A stretch of 64,000 nt of DNA, from the NCBI RefSeq assembly GCF_003971065.1, contig NZ_RYDV01000001.1, positions 62,001 through 126,000 on the forward strand. The letters run 5' to 3'. Positions within the stretch are counted from its first letter, which is position 1. Each line of letters begins with the position of its first letter. This document shows, in pieces, positions 1 through 7,762 of this stretch. The position numbers and the translations under genes are program-made. Under the pieces are notes generated by a model that searched no databases, was not told where the DNA came from, and saw only the letters and a list, made by a program, of their open reading frames with translations. Source of the DNA: Candidimonas sp. SYP-B2681 (lineage in GTDB: Bacteria; Pseudomonadota; Gammaproteobacteria; Burkholderiales; Burkholderiaceae_B).

Positions 1-613
1 TTGCTGTACTCGACGTACCTGGCAAGATCTGTGGCGGTGGTGGAAAACGCGGCGAAAAGAAGCCTTTCTGTCCGTTCAGCATCGCGCTGGCCGCATGCCA
101 GGCACCCATCGTCTGTCTGACGGTGTCGTTGATATTGAAGAGCGACTGTTCGACGAATGGCGGCAGCGCCACCCCGAAGTTAGGCTGGCAAATGGTTTCC
201 CAGAACTCGGTAAGACGTGCAATACGAGTCTCGGGCGGATTGCCGGCAATGATGGCTGTGTTAAGCGCGCCAATCGAGATTCCCGCAAGCCAGGTCGGTT
301 CAATGCCGGCTTCGTACAGGCCCTGATAGACACCGGCCTGATAAGCCCCTAGAGCACCGCCGCCTTGAAGGACCAGCGCGACGGTTTCGTAAGGAGGCAA
401 CCGCAGCCTCGCATCGATCGTTTGATCTTCGTTCAGGGGGCGGATTTCACCATGCAGCGCGTCGACAGGTATCGTTAGTGCATCGGTCTGTAGCGTGTCG
501 CATGGCAACGCCGGTGTGCTGACGCTATGAGGCTGCTTGCGCGGGGCCTGCGCTGCTTTGCGTTTTGCCGTTTTTTTGGATGGGGTAGGAAACAAATGGA
601 GTGGGTGACTCAT
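1..613 (-). CDS. Patatin-like phospholipase family protein (3' end outside window)
   Basis: The reading frame opens at an ATG and runs off the left edge, so only the first 204 residues are visible. After about 70 residues of basic, low-complexity sequence there is a glycine-rich oxyanion loop, GGGALG at residues 84-89, and a nucleophile elbow GISIG at 111-115 whose serine would be catalytic. These are the two N-terminal signatures of patatin-type lipid acyl hydrolases, which use a Ser-Asp dyad; the Asp motif must lie beyond the window. Substrate and location cannot be told. No good ribosome binding site is visible, so the start is the most upstream in-frame ATG rather than a proven one. Confidence 0.85.
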   Translation of the reverse strand, partial: MSHPLHLFPTPSKKTAKRKAAQAPRKQPHSVSTPALPCDTLQTDALTIPVDALHGEIRPLNEDQTIDARLRLPPYETVALVLQGGGALGAYQAGVYQGLYEAGIEPTWLAGISIGALNTAIIAGNPPETRIARLTEFWETICQPNFGVALPPFVEQSLFNINDTVRQTMGAWHAASAMLNGQKGFFSPRFPPPPQILPGTSSTA

Positions 614-686
614 AAGGGTTTGGATGGTTCCGAGTTCCTAATAGAGTAAACAATAACACCCGCTCTAAGGATAAAGATTGTGACAT

Positions 687-1577
687 TTAATCAAGGGCGG
701 CCGATACGGAGTCAACAAAAGCATCAATGAGGGCGCCCCGATATCGGGATTTATGCAAGACCAGGGACAGACGCCTGTGCAGGTTCAGGTACGGCGTAGG
801 CAGTATTTTAAGGCGGCCGACCGCCACCGAATCGACCGTCGCTGCCGCGGGCAGGCAGGCGATGCCCAGCCCGGATATAACGGCCTGTTTTATGGCCTCC
901 ACTTGGCCTAGTTCAAGCAGTATCTCGCCCGGCGGCAGGGAATTAAGGGCCTGCTCGGTCAAGGCTCGCATCGCTGAGCCACGTTCGCGGAGTATCCATT
1001 TGGCGTCTTTAAAATGCTGCGCCTTAAGATCGTCGCGTTGGGCTAAAGGGTGGGAAGCACCCGCGCAGACCACCAGTGCATCATCGCGCCACGGCACGAG
1101 TTCCAGTTGCGGATGGTTGATGGGGCCTTCAACGCAAGCGATGTCGATGCTGTGTTCCAGCAGCCTCGATACGATACGGTCGGTGTTTTCGACACTTACC
1201 TGCAACGATACCTTGGGATGCAGCGCAATGAACGGTCCTAATAGGTCGCCCACCAGATAGTTGCCTATGGTGTTGCTGGTGCCCAAGCGTAGTTCGCCGG
1301 TAAGCGTCAACGGCTGCTCGCCTGCCTGTCGCATCATTTGCTGAATGCGTTCGATTATTTCCTGAGCCATCGGCAAGAGTTCCTTGCCACGCTGATTAAG
1401 GCTAAGCCGTCCGCGCTCACGATCGAAAAGCTGGCCATTCAGCTGTCGTTCAAGCTCGGAGAGCGCCATGCTGACGGCCGGCTGGGTCACGAAAAGTCGT
1501 TCAGCGGCCCGTCCGACGCTTCCGGTGGCCGCAATGGTGACAAAGACTTCGATTTGACGAACACTTATCGACAACAT
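687..1577 (-). CDS. LysR family transcriptional regulator (YeiE/CysB-like), next to yeiH
   Basis: This is a full-length LysR protein of 296 residues. The N-terminal winged helix-turn-helix covers about residues 3-62 (LSISVRQIEVFVTIAATGSV, then the recognition region containing VTQPAVSMALSELE), and the periplasmic-binding-like effector domain follows from about 90. It is transcribed divergently from the YeiH-type transporter gene across 83 AT-rich bases, the arrangement of yeiE and yeiH in enterobacteria, so it probably controls that gene and itself. I use the ATG at 1577; a TTG one codon upstream is also possible. The effector is unknown. Confidence 0.88.
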   Translation of the reverse strand: MLSISVRQIEVFVTIAATGSVGRAAERLFVTQPAVSMALSELERQLNGQLFDRERGRLSLNQRGKELLPMAQEIIERIQQMMRQAGEQPLTLTGELRLGTSNTIGNYLVGDLLGPFIALHPKVSLQVSVENTDRIVSRLLEHSIDIACVEGPINHPQLELVPWRDDALVVCAGASHPLAQRDDLKAQHFKDAKWILRERGSAMRALTEQALNSLPPGEILLELGQVEAIKQAVISGLGIACLPAAATVDSVAVGRLKILPTPYLNLHRRLSLVLHKSRYRGALIDAFVDSVSAALD

Positions 1578-1579
1578 CA

Positions 1580-1617
1580 ATAAATTTTATACCATATATA
1601 AGAAAACGTGAATTTAT
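1580..1617. promoter_or_regulatory. AT-rich inverted repeat between lysR and yeiH
   Basis: ATAAATT at 1580-1586 is repeated in inverted orientation as AATTTAT at 1611-1617, with a further T-rich stretch between. LysR proteins bind dyads in the shared region of divergent promoters, so this is a candidate operator. The sequence is simple AT-rich DNA, so the match could be chance. Confidence 0.3.
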
Positions 1618-1660
1618 TTATATCAGGCTGCGTTTTAACATAACCGCAAGTTATTAACAT

Positions 1661-2767
1661 ATGCAAGTCAGGCAAATGAGCTCACCCAAAGATATCTCGC
1701 TGCTTCCCAGTGTGGCCGGCATCCCGGCAAGTTCCGACGCGCGCCGGGCGCATACGCACGATCATAGTGCCCGACCGCGAAACCCTTCGCTGATGTACGG
1801 TTTGGCCCTGGCGACGACGGTCGCTGTTTTTGCCATGTTGCTCGGACGTATGTTTCCTCTCGTGGGCGGACCGGTATTTGGCATTCTGTTGGGTATTGGC
1901 ATTCGAAATACGGTTGGCCTGGGTCCCTTATTCAGGCCTGGCCTACAGTTCGCAAGTCGGCATGTGCTGCAGTGGTCCATTATTGCGCTGGGGTTCGGCC
2001 TAAGCGTTCAGCAAGTCGTTACCACGGGCATGGCGTCGCTCTCCGTTACGCTTATTACGATCGGCGTTGCGTTCGGTTCGGCCTATGTATTGGGCAAGTG
2101 GCTGAAGGTGCCAGCAAGGCTCAAGGTGCTCATAGGCGCCGGCACGGCGATTTGCGGCGGCTCAGCCATTGCCGCGGTAGCCCCTATCATTAAAGCCGAG
2201 GAACACGAGACCGCTTTTGCGATTGCCACGATCTTCATTTTCAATATAGCGGCCGTCCTTACGTTTCCCTTTTTGGGTCACTGGCTGGGTATGTCGGATA
2301 TGGGCTTTGGGACGTGGGCCGGCACGGCCATCAATGATACGTCTTCCGTCGTGGCGGCCGGCTATAGTTTCAGCCATACCGCTGGCGACTACGCTACGAT
2401 TGTCAAGCTTACGCGGGCAACCTTGATCATTCCAGTGTGCCTGCTGTTGCTTCTGATCGAAGTTCGACGCAATAAGCAAGCCCATGGCGCGAGCTTGGCG
2501 CTGGGCCGTATTTTTCCCTGGTTCATTGTGTGGTTTCTACTAGCGTCCGCCATTCGTTCCACCGGTTTATTGCCAGAAAACGTTCTCGCCGCCTTGCAGT
2601 TGCTGGCCCAATTGCTGATTATTGTTGCCTTGACAGCAATTGGCCTATCGTCCGATTTGCGTCGTATGGCCAAGGTAGGCGCTGGGCCGGTGCTGCTTGG
2701 TCTGGGTGTGTGGGTCGCGGTGGCGGGTAGTAGCCTGGTGGTGCAGCACTTCATGGGCAACTGGTAA
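1661..2767 (+). CDS. yeiH: YeiH family putative sulfate exporter / conserved membrane protein
   Basis: The 368-residue protein has a hydrophilic N-terminus of about 40 residues and then roughly ten hydrophobic segments. It carries the family hallmarks GGPVFGILLGIGIRN near residue 68, a GAGTAICGGSAIAAVAP stretch near 158, and GTWAGTAINDTSSVVAAG near 213. This is the YeiH/UPF0324 family, often labelled putative sulfate exporter, but the substrate has not been firmly shown. An in-frame ATG at 1676 is a possible later start. The divergent LysR gene is the likely regulator, and a hairpin follows the stop codon. Confidence 0.88.
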   Translation: MQVRQMSSPKDISLLPSVAGIPASSDARRAHTHDHSARPRNPSLMYGLALATTVAVFAMLLGRMFPLVGGPVFGILLGIGIRNTVGLGPLFRPGLQFASRHVLQWSIIALGFGLSVQQVVTTGMASLSVTLITIGVAFGSAYVLGKWLKVPARLKVLIGAGTAICGGSAIAAVAPIIKAEEHETAFAIATIFIFNIAAVLTFPFLGHWLGMSDMGFGTWAGTAINDTSSVVAAGYSFSHTAGDYATIVKLTRATLIIPVCLLLLLIEVRRNKQAHGASLALGRIFPWFIVWFLLASAIRSTGLLPENVLAALQLLAQLLIIVALTAIGLSSDLRRMAKVGAGPVLLGLGVWVAVAGSSLVVQHFMGNW

Positions 2768-2769
2768 AA

Positions 2770-2791
2770 GGGCATCTGCGCACAGATGCCC
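2770..2791. terminator. Hairpin between convergent yeiH and sirB2-like genes
   Basis: A perfect 9-bp stem, GGGCATCTG with CAGATGCCC, closes a 4-base loop three bases after the yeiH stop. A short T-rich tract follows on the plus strand and an A-rich one (T-rich on the minus strand) precedes it, so it may terminate both convergent genes. Confidence 0.65.
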
Positions 2792-2823
2792 CGGTTTCTC
2801 AGTCTTTTCGGGTTAAAGCCCTG

Positions 2824-3204
2824 TCAGGCAAACCACGACGCCGGGTTGTGGTTGATTGCCACACCCACGATATAGGCAAATATGGCAACCGCGATTACGG
2901 CAGCAATACCGCGTGTTTTGGCGGTTTTGCCTCGCTTGATCGCGATGGTGCCGACGCCAATATAAGCGATCAACAGAATAATCTTTGTCAGCACCCAGGG
3001 CTGCATGCCCGCGGCGCCCAGCATGATGGACAACGCTACGCCACAAACCAACAGAATTGTGTCGATAATATGCGGAACGATCTTTACCGCGCGCTTCTGC
3101 AGCAGCGCCGATCCGGTCACTGACCAGTATGCGCGTATAACAAAGAACAGAATGCTCAGGCCGGCAGCCGTCATGTGCAGATGTTTAATAGCAAAATAAT
3201 TCAT
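2824..3204 (-). CDS. SirB2 family membrane protein
   Basis: This is a small 126-residue membrane protein with four predicted helices, beginning MNYFAIKHLHMTAAGLSILF. The conserved His-Leu-His near the start and the HIIDTILLVCGVAL segment near residue 45 are typical of the SirB2 family, whose biochemical role is unknown. It stands alone, convergent with yeiH and upstream of a separate ABC protein gene of the same strand with about 70 bases between the two stop/start positions. Nothing in the context points to a specific function. Confidence 0.82.
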   Translation of the reverse strand: MNYFAIKHLHMTAAGLSILFFVIRAYWSVTGSALLQKRAVKIVPHIIDTILLVCGVALSIMLGAAGMQPWVLTKIILLIAYIGVGTIAIKRGKTAKTRGIAAVIAVAIFAYIVGVAINHNPASWFA

Positions 3205-3275
3205 GGAGTTAACGTAATGCCTTTTGAAAATTGGGGTGTCGTATGCAATTCGGCCCTATCGTAGCAGGTCGCGGT

Positions 3276-5315
3276 TCAGCTTAAAGCCAGTTCCCATGCG
3301 CCCGAGCCTTCCCCTTTCAGGACTAATTGCCGAGGGTGATGCTGGAATAGCGTGCTGCGGTGGCCGACACTTACCAAGATGGTGTGGGGTAGCTGTTCGC
3401 GTATCAGCCGGTACATTGCCTCTTCCAGCCCTTCGTCCATAGCCGACGTCGCTTCATCCAGGAATACCGCCACCGGCCGTGCAAGCAACACGCGACCAAA
3501 TGCCAAGCGTTGCTGCTCTCCAAGAGACAAAATGCGGCCCCAGTCGGCGACCTGATCCAAACGGTCAGCCAAGTGCCCCAGTTGAACCATCCGCAAGACT
3601 TTCTGGGTACGCTCGCCTGGTGAGCCGTATAGCGCCGGGCTTGAGTCCGGCGCTGGAGGCGCTGTTGTTGAGCCGTTGGCCGTGCTGTCGACGCGAGTGT
3701 GTTCTGCTGTGGAATGGTAGGCGGGTGCGGCCGAGCTATTTTCAGGTTCGCTACCAAGTTCATCCCGTCGTGCCGTAGCCAAATCGTCCAGATTGCTTGG
3801 CGCGCCATGGGCGCTGGCGATAGCGGCGTTCTGCTGTTGCTGTATGTTGGCGACTTGCGCGGCATGCTTCAGGCTGGGCAACTGCTGCGGATAATACAAA
3901 GCGTCTCGCAGGCTGCCTAAGGGTAAATAGGGCTTCTGAGACAAGAAGAGGGCGTTGTGTTCAGGCCGGACGATGCCCCCTTGGCAATAGGGCCAAAGGC
4001 CCGCTATCGCGCGCAGTAGCGTTGTTTTGCCGGACCCGGACGGGCCTCGAATCAACAGGGGTTCGCCTGGAAACACTTCAAGGCTGACGTTTTCAAGAAG
4101 AAGCGCGCTGGCGGGTGTCGTAACCGTAAGGTTTTCCAGCGCCAGGCGCGATCCGTCGGCCCGCACATCGGGCTCCGGCAGGGCACGGGCTTGCTCGATG
4201 GCTTTTGTGAATCCGCTTAACCGATCCAGGGTGGCGCGGTAGGTCGCAAAACTGTCGTAGGCGGTTCGAAAGAACGACAGATTATCTTGCAGCCGTCCGA
4301 ATGCCTGAGCCGTTTGCATCAGGTCACCCAAGCTGATCTGTTTCGAGAAAAATCGCTGCGCCTGGATGATGAAGGGAAACACCACGGCTGCCTGACTGAC
4401 AGAAAGATTGAAGCCTTGGAACTTGATGGATCGGTAAACGATCGCCCAGGCATTGCCGATGACATGGGAAAAGCGGTTACGAAGCAGGGCGCCTTCGACT
4501 TTTTCGCCAGCATAAAAAGCGATGCTTTCCGAATATTCGCGCAACCGGACCAGAGCATATCGATAGTCGGCGTTAAACCGCTCGTTCAAAAAATTCAACA
4601 TGATTAGCGGCCGGCCAATCTTTACGGCGAAAACCGTCGCGATGATGACGTAGGCGAATACCAGAAATACCATTCCGCGTGGAATTTCCACGCCCAGAGC
4701 GGCTAATGGTCCGGACAAGCTCCATAAGATCAACGTAAAGGCGAAGGTCGACACCAGCGCATTGACGACACCCATCGATAAGGTAAGCGACATCTCTACG
4801 AAGGTGGCGACATCTTGCTGAATACGCTGGTCCGGATTGTCTACGGGCATATCCAGATACTGACTGCGGTAGTAGGCCTGTTTATCAAGCCAGCGGCCGA
4901 GCAATTCTTCGTTTAGCCAGACACGCCAGCGTATGGTAAAAGCCTGCTGAACATAAAACTCGATCAACACGCGCAGCACGTGTACGGACGCAAGAATCGC
5001 GAACAGCAACATCGCTTGCCAGAATGCCGCCGCGTCCAGTTTCTGCAACGATGTGTACGTCGTGTTGCTCCAGTCCGAGAGCAGCACATCAAGACGGACA
5101 GCACATAAAGTAAGGAACAGAATAAGTAGCAACGTAGCGATTGGACGCCAATCGCGGCGTGGCGAAAAATAAGCGGATGTGAGGCTCCAGAATTGTCGTC
5201 CCCAAACGGTAAATTTCGCCAGAACCCAAATCGTCGCCGCCGACAATATGACGGTAATAAGGTAGGCTCGCACCACCCAGACACCGCTTTCCATTAGCGT
5301 GTTGTTAAGGTTCAT
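3276..5315 (-). CDS. ABC transporter with fused membrane and ATPase domains (SbmA/BacA/YddA type)
   Basis: The 679-residue protein joins an N-terminal membrane domain (about residues 10-350, with the ABC_membrane_2 style segment DNPDQRIQQDV near 160) to a C-terminal ATPase. Walker A is GPSGSGKTT near 428, the signature is LSLGEQQRLAFGR near 596, and Walker B is AVFLDEATSAMDEG near 617. It resembles the E. coli YddA and ABCD half-transporter group, which act as homodimers in the inner membrane on peptides, vitamins or lipids; the substrate here is unknown. An extra segment of about 90 residues (about 476-568), rich in Ala, Ser, Gln, Asn and Pro, sits between the Q-loop and the signature, where relatives have a short linker. 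Confidence 0.87.
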   Translation of the reverse strand: MNLNNTLMESGVWVVRAYLITVILSAATIWVLAKFTVWGRQFWSLTSAYFSPRRDWRPIATLLLILFLTLCAVRLDVLLSDWSNTTYTSLQKLDAAAFWQAMLLFAILASVHVLRVLIEFYVQQAFTIRWRVWLNEELLGRWLDKQAYYRSQYLDMPVDNPDQRIQQDVATFVEMSLTLSMGVVNALVSTFAFTLILWSLSGPLAALGVEIPRGMVFLVFAYVIIATVFAVKIGRPLIMLNFLNERFNADYRYALVRLREYSESIAFYAGEKVEGALLRNRFSHVIGNAWAIVYRSIKFQGFNLSVSQAAVVFPFIIQAQRFFSKQISLGDLMQTAQAFGRLQDNLSFFRTAYDSFATYRATLDRLSGFTKAIEQARALPEPDVRADGSRLALENLTVTTPASALLLENVSLEVFPGEPLLIRGPSGSGKTTLLRAIAGLWPYCQGGIVRPEHNALFLSQKPYLPLGSLRDALYYPQQLPSLKHAAQVANIQQQQNAAIASAHGAPSNLDDLATARRDELGSEPENSSAAPAYHSTAEHTRVDSTANGSTTAPPAPDSSPALYGSPGERTQKVLRMVQLGHLADRLDQVADWGRILSLGEQQRLAFGRVLLARPVAVFLDEATSAMDEGLEEAMYRLIREQLPHTILVSVGHRSTLFQHHPRQLVLKGEGSGAWELALS

Positions 5316-5446
5316 TAACTCTCCGGAAATACTGCGGCGTTACAACGCCAAAGTTGGCATTCTGTTCGAAATGCCGCCAGCGCGCCAGTACGCAACGTGC
5401 GCAGACCCTTAATGCAAGATCGTCTCGCGCAGTATTGCCGTAGCGT

Positions 5447-6313
5447 TTAAAGCTGATTGAGCGGGATTTTCAGATAGTGGATCCCGTTGCTCTCGGGTTC
5501 CGGATATCGCCCGGCCCGAATATTGATCTGTATGGCAGGCAGAATCAAGACGGGCATGTCCAGCGTCTTGTCGCGTTCCGTACGCATGGCGGAAAAATCC
5601 TCAAGGCCCACCCCGTCATGCACATGGATATTGGCCTGTCGCTGTTCTTTCACCGTCACGCAATATTGGGCTTCGCGGCCCTGCGGCGGGTAATCGTGAC
5701 AAAGATATAGGCGTGTGTCGTCGCCCAACGCCAGAATTTTCTGGATCGAATCAAAAAGCTTACCCGCGTCACCACCGGGAAAATCGCAGCGTGCGGTTCC
5801 CACATCGGGCATAAATAATGTATCGCCAATAAATATACCCAGGTTCTCGACGCAGTAGGCCATGTCTGCCGCAGTATGGCCAGGCACGTGCAGGGCGGTG
5901 ACCGCGATGTCGCCTATCGAGAAGGTCTCTTGGTCATGAAATAGCCGATCGAATTGTGAGCCGTCAGTTGCCACCTTTTGATCGAGGTTGAAAAGACGCT
6001 TGAACACCTGCTGGACCTCGGTAATGTGAGCGCCAATGGCGATTTGGCCGCCTAGCTGCGTTTTCAGATAATGAGACGCCGAGACATGGTCAGCGTGCGC
6101 ATGGGTTTCCAGTATCCATTGCACGTGTAGATGTTTTTCCCGAATAAAGGCAATGATTTGATCTGCGCTCGTGGTGGTGGTGCGCCCTGAATTGGGGTTG
6201 TAGTCCAGTACGGAATCGATGATGGCGCAGGATGGGTTGCCACGCGCATGCACGACGTATGAAAACGTGCAGGTTTGCTTGTCGAAAAAAACTTCAACGT
6301 CGGGCGATGGCAT
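5447..6313 (-). CDS. MBL-fold metallo-hydrolase, persulfide dioxygenase (ETHE1)-like
   Basis: The 288-residue protein has the metallo-beta-lactamase fold metal ligands: H71-A-H73-A-D75-H76, H146 in a VPGHTAAD segment, D164 in GDTLF and H206 in LCHDYPP. The segment TARCDFPGG (173-181) resembles the ETHE1/Blh persulfide dioxygenase motif, which supports a mononuclear iron enzyme that oxidises glutathione persulfide to sulfite. That reaction is inferred from family resemblance only. It lies upstream of the ABC gene on the same strand but 131 bases away, and is divergent from the tautomerase gene. Confidence 0.8.
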   Translation of the reverse strand: MPSPDVEVFFDKQTCTFSYVVHARGNPSCAIIDSVLDYNPNSGRTTTTSADQIIAFIREKHLHVQWILETHAHADHVSASHYLKTQLGGQIAIGAHITEVQQVFKRLFNLDQKVATDGSQFDRLFHDQETFSIGDIAVTALHVPGHTAADMAYCVENLGIFIGDTLFMPDVGTARCDFPGGDAGKLFDSIQKILALGDDTRLYLCHDYPPQGREAQYCVTVKEQRQANIHVHDGVGLEDFSAMRTERDKTLDMPVLILPAIQINIRAGRYPEPESNGIHYLKIPLNQL

Positions 6314-6448
6314 ATGGCCTCCTTCACGTATTTTTTGGTGTTCAACTGGTAGTTTATGGGCGATCGCTTGTGCATTCTATTGGCTGATCCGGCTTTATGA
6401 TCACCTTCGGTCGCGGATCGGGATGCAGCCTCTTGTCGGCAGCGTAAT

Positions 6449-6476
6449 GTTGGATTATGGTGTGCCATCATCCAAC
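6449..6476. promoter_or_regulatory. 28-bp palindrome upstream of the tautomerase gene
   Basis: GTTGGATTATGG at 6449-6460 and CCATCATCCAAC at 6465-6476 match as an inverted repeat at 11 of 12 positions around a 4-base centre. It ends 14 bases before the tautomerase start codon, just before its GAGG ribosome binding site, in the divergent region shared with the MBL gene. It could be a repressor operator or an RNA hairpin that affects translation. Confidence 0.5.
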
Positions 6477-6490
6477 TTTATCGAGGTTTT

Positions 6491-6865
6491 ATGCCGTACG
6501 TCACCATATCTGCCACGAAAGGGCTTTCTGCCGATCAGAAAAAACAATTGCTTGAGGGTTCCAGCGACGCTGTCGTGCAAAGCATAGGCGCTCCGCTGGC
6601 CAGCGTACGCGTCTTATTGCACGAGTTGGCCGATGGAAATTATCTGAATGGGGGCCAATTCGCTACACCCGGCCTTATGTTCGTGGTCGAGCTCATCGAG
6701 GGGCGTAGCGACGAATTGAAAGCAGCACTTATTTCCACGTTAAGCCGTGTCGGTACGGAAACCACGGGCGTCCACGAAAACGAGATCCGGGTTCGGGTGA
6801 TTGACTTCCCTAAACCGAATATGGGCATGGCAGGGGGTGTCACCGCCATGGCGATGGGCCGTTAA
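6491..6865 (+). CDS. Tautomerase superfamily protein, fused 4-oxalocrotonate tautomerase type
   Basis: The protein has 124 residues and begins Met-Pro, so removal of Met would expose the catalytic N-terminal proline of this superfamily. The first half (PYVTISATKGLSADQKKQLL onward) and the second half (FVVELIEGRSDELKAALIST onward, about residues 63-107) each look like one beta-alpha-beta unit of about 60 residues. This makes it a fused form of the classical 62-residue 4-oxalocrotonate tautomerase. It would catalyse keto-enol tautomerisation or a related reaction on an unknown small acid. A GAGG site five bases before the ATG supports the start. Confidence 0.82.
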   Translation: MPYVTISATKGLSADQKKQLLEGSSDAVVQSIGAPLASVRVLLHELADGNYLNGGQFATPGLMFVVELIEGRSDELKAALISTLSRVGTETTGVHENEIRVRVIDFPKPNMGMAGGVTAMAMGR

Positions 6866-6877
6866 GTCATTAAACGA

Positions 6878-6907
6878 ACGCCCCGTTGCCGGAAAGCTAC
6901 GGGGCGT
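6878..6907. terminator. Hairpin between convergent tautomerase and cigR-like genes
   Basis: A perfect 9-bp stem, ACGCCCCGT with ACGGGGCGT, surrounds a 12-base loop between two convergent genes. It lacks a clear T tract on either side, so termination is likely from position and GC content but not certain. Confidence 0.5.
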
Positions 6908-6940
6908 CACGTAAACAGACTGCAACTGCTGCTTGCCGGG

Positions 6941-7594
6941 TTACAGACTACTTAGGTCCGCGATGGCATCGATAACCATGCCGCTGCCGATGGCAATCAT
7001 CAAAATATCGCTTGCCACTCGTACATAGCGGTATCCCCGGGGTGGCATGCCTATATGGGTAATGACCGTCGGGGGCAATTCGTAATATATGACGTCGCGA
7101 GCCAGGGGACGCCCTACACGCCATTTCTTCGCCTGGCCCGGAGGCATACAGCCGTTATTCTTCTTGGCTAATCCGGGCGGGCAGTGGCCCGAGCGGAATT
7201 CTCGGCCATAGTATTCGCGCAGATAGCTTTGCTGCTGAGTATTGAAGTGGATGTTTACCGTCACGTTATTCCGGTCGCCTCGCCGGTCGTAATGCTTGTG
7301 ATGGTCGCGATCCCGGTCGCCCTTACTGCGGTTCTTGTCGTTGTCGTGCCGAACGTCGTGATGTTTCTTACCTGAGGCCTCGTGTTTGCCGGAGCCTTTG
7401 TCCCGATCGGCTGCTTGCTGTTTCTGGGGTTTTGAATTTTGCCGCGATTGGCCCTGTCCTTGTTGTTGGTGTTTATTTCCCTGGCCGTGGCCTTTGCCGC
7501 CGCGTGATCCGTCCGGCTTATCGGCAAAGGCCGGCTGGATCATGAAGAGCGCACTTACGATGGCTGCCAATATGTGCTTGTTGTTGATACTCAT
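6941..7594 (-). CDS. CigR/RcnB-like secreted basic protein
   Basis: The 217-residue product starts with a signal peptide (about residues 1-24, ending MIQPAFA). Next comes a long low-complexity region of about 90 residues rich in Lys, His, Arg, Gln and Gly. The C-terminal part has the family-type segment GHCPPGLAKKNNGCMPPGQAKKW, split here for brevity as GHCPPGLAKK followed by NNGCMPPGQA, and a final hydrophobic stretch. This layout fits the CigR antivirulence-regulator-like family, related to periplasmic RcnB. The function here is unknown. I use the ATG at 7594, which has AAGGAAA ten bases upstream, rather than the TTG three codons earlier that abuts the ribosome binding site. Confidence 0.75.
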   Translation of the reverse strand: MSINNKHILAAIVSALFMIQPAFADKPDGSRGGKGHGQGNKHQQQGQGQSRQNSKPQKQQAADRDKGSGKHEASGKKHHDVRHDNDKNRSKGDRDRDHHKHYDRRGDRNNVTVNIHFNTQQQSYLREYYGREFRSGHCPPGLAKKNNGCMPPGQAKKWRVGRPLARDVIYYELPPTVITHIGMPPRGYRYVRVASDILMIAIGSGMVIDAIADLSSL

Positions 7595-7762
7595 ATAAGC
7601 CAATTTCCTTCTTTGCAGTAGCGGCCCTGGAAACCACGGGCGCCGGGGTGGGTATTTGTGCTTGCACGAGCTTTGTACATCGGATCAATGGCCGAGTGCC
7701 CGCAGATCCGCCTCGGCGTAATTCATTGAAACGCCTTTCACGGGTAATGTGGCCGTGGCGGG

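Noticed and set aside
5325-5446. Distant inverted repeat (ATACTGCG and CGCAGTAT) between the MBL and ABC genes
   Set aside because: The arms are only about 8 bp and over 90 bases apart, which is plausible by chance and too open for a terminator.
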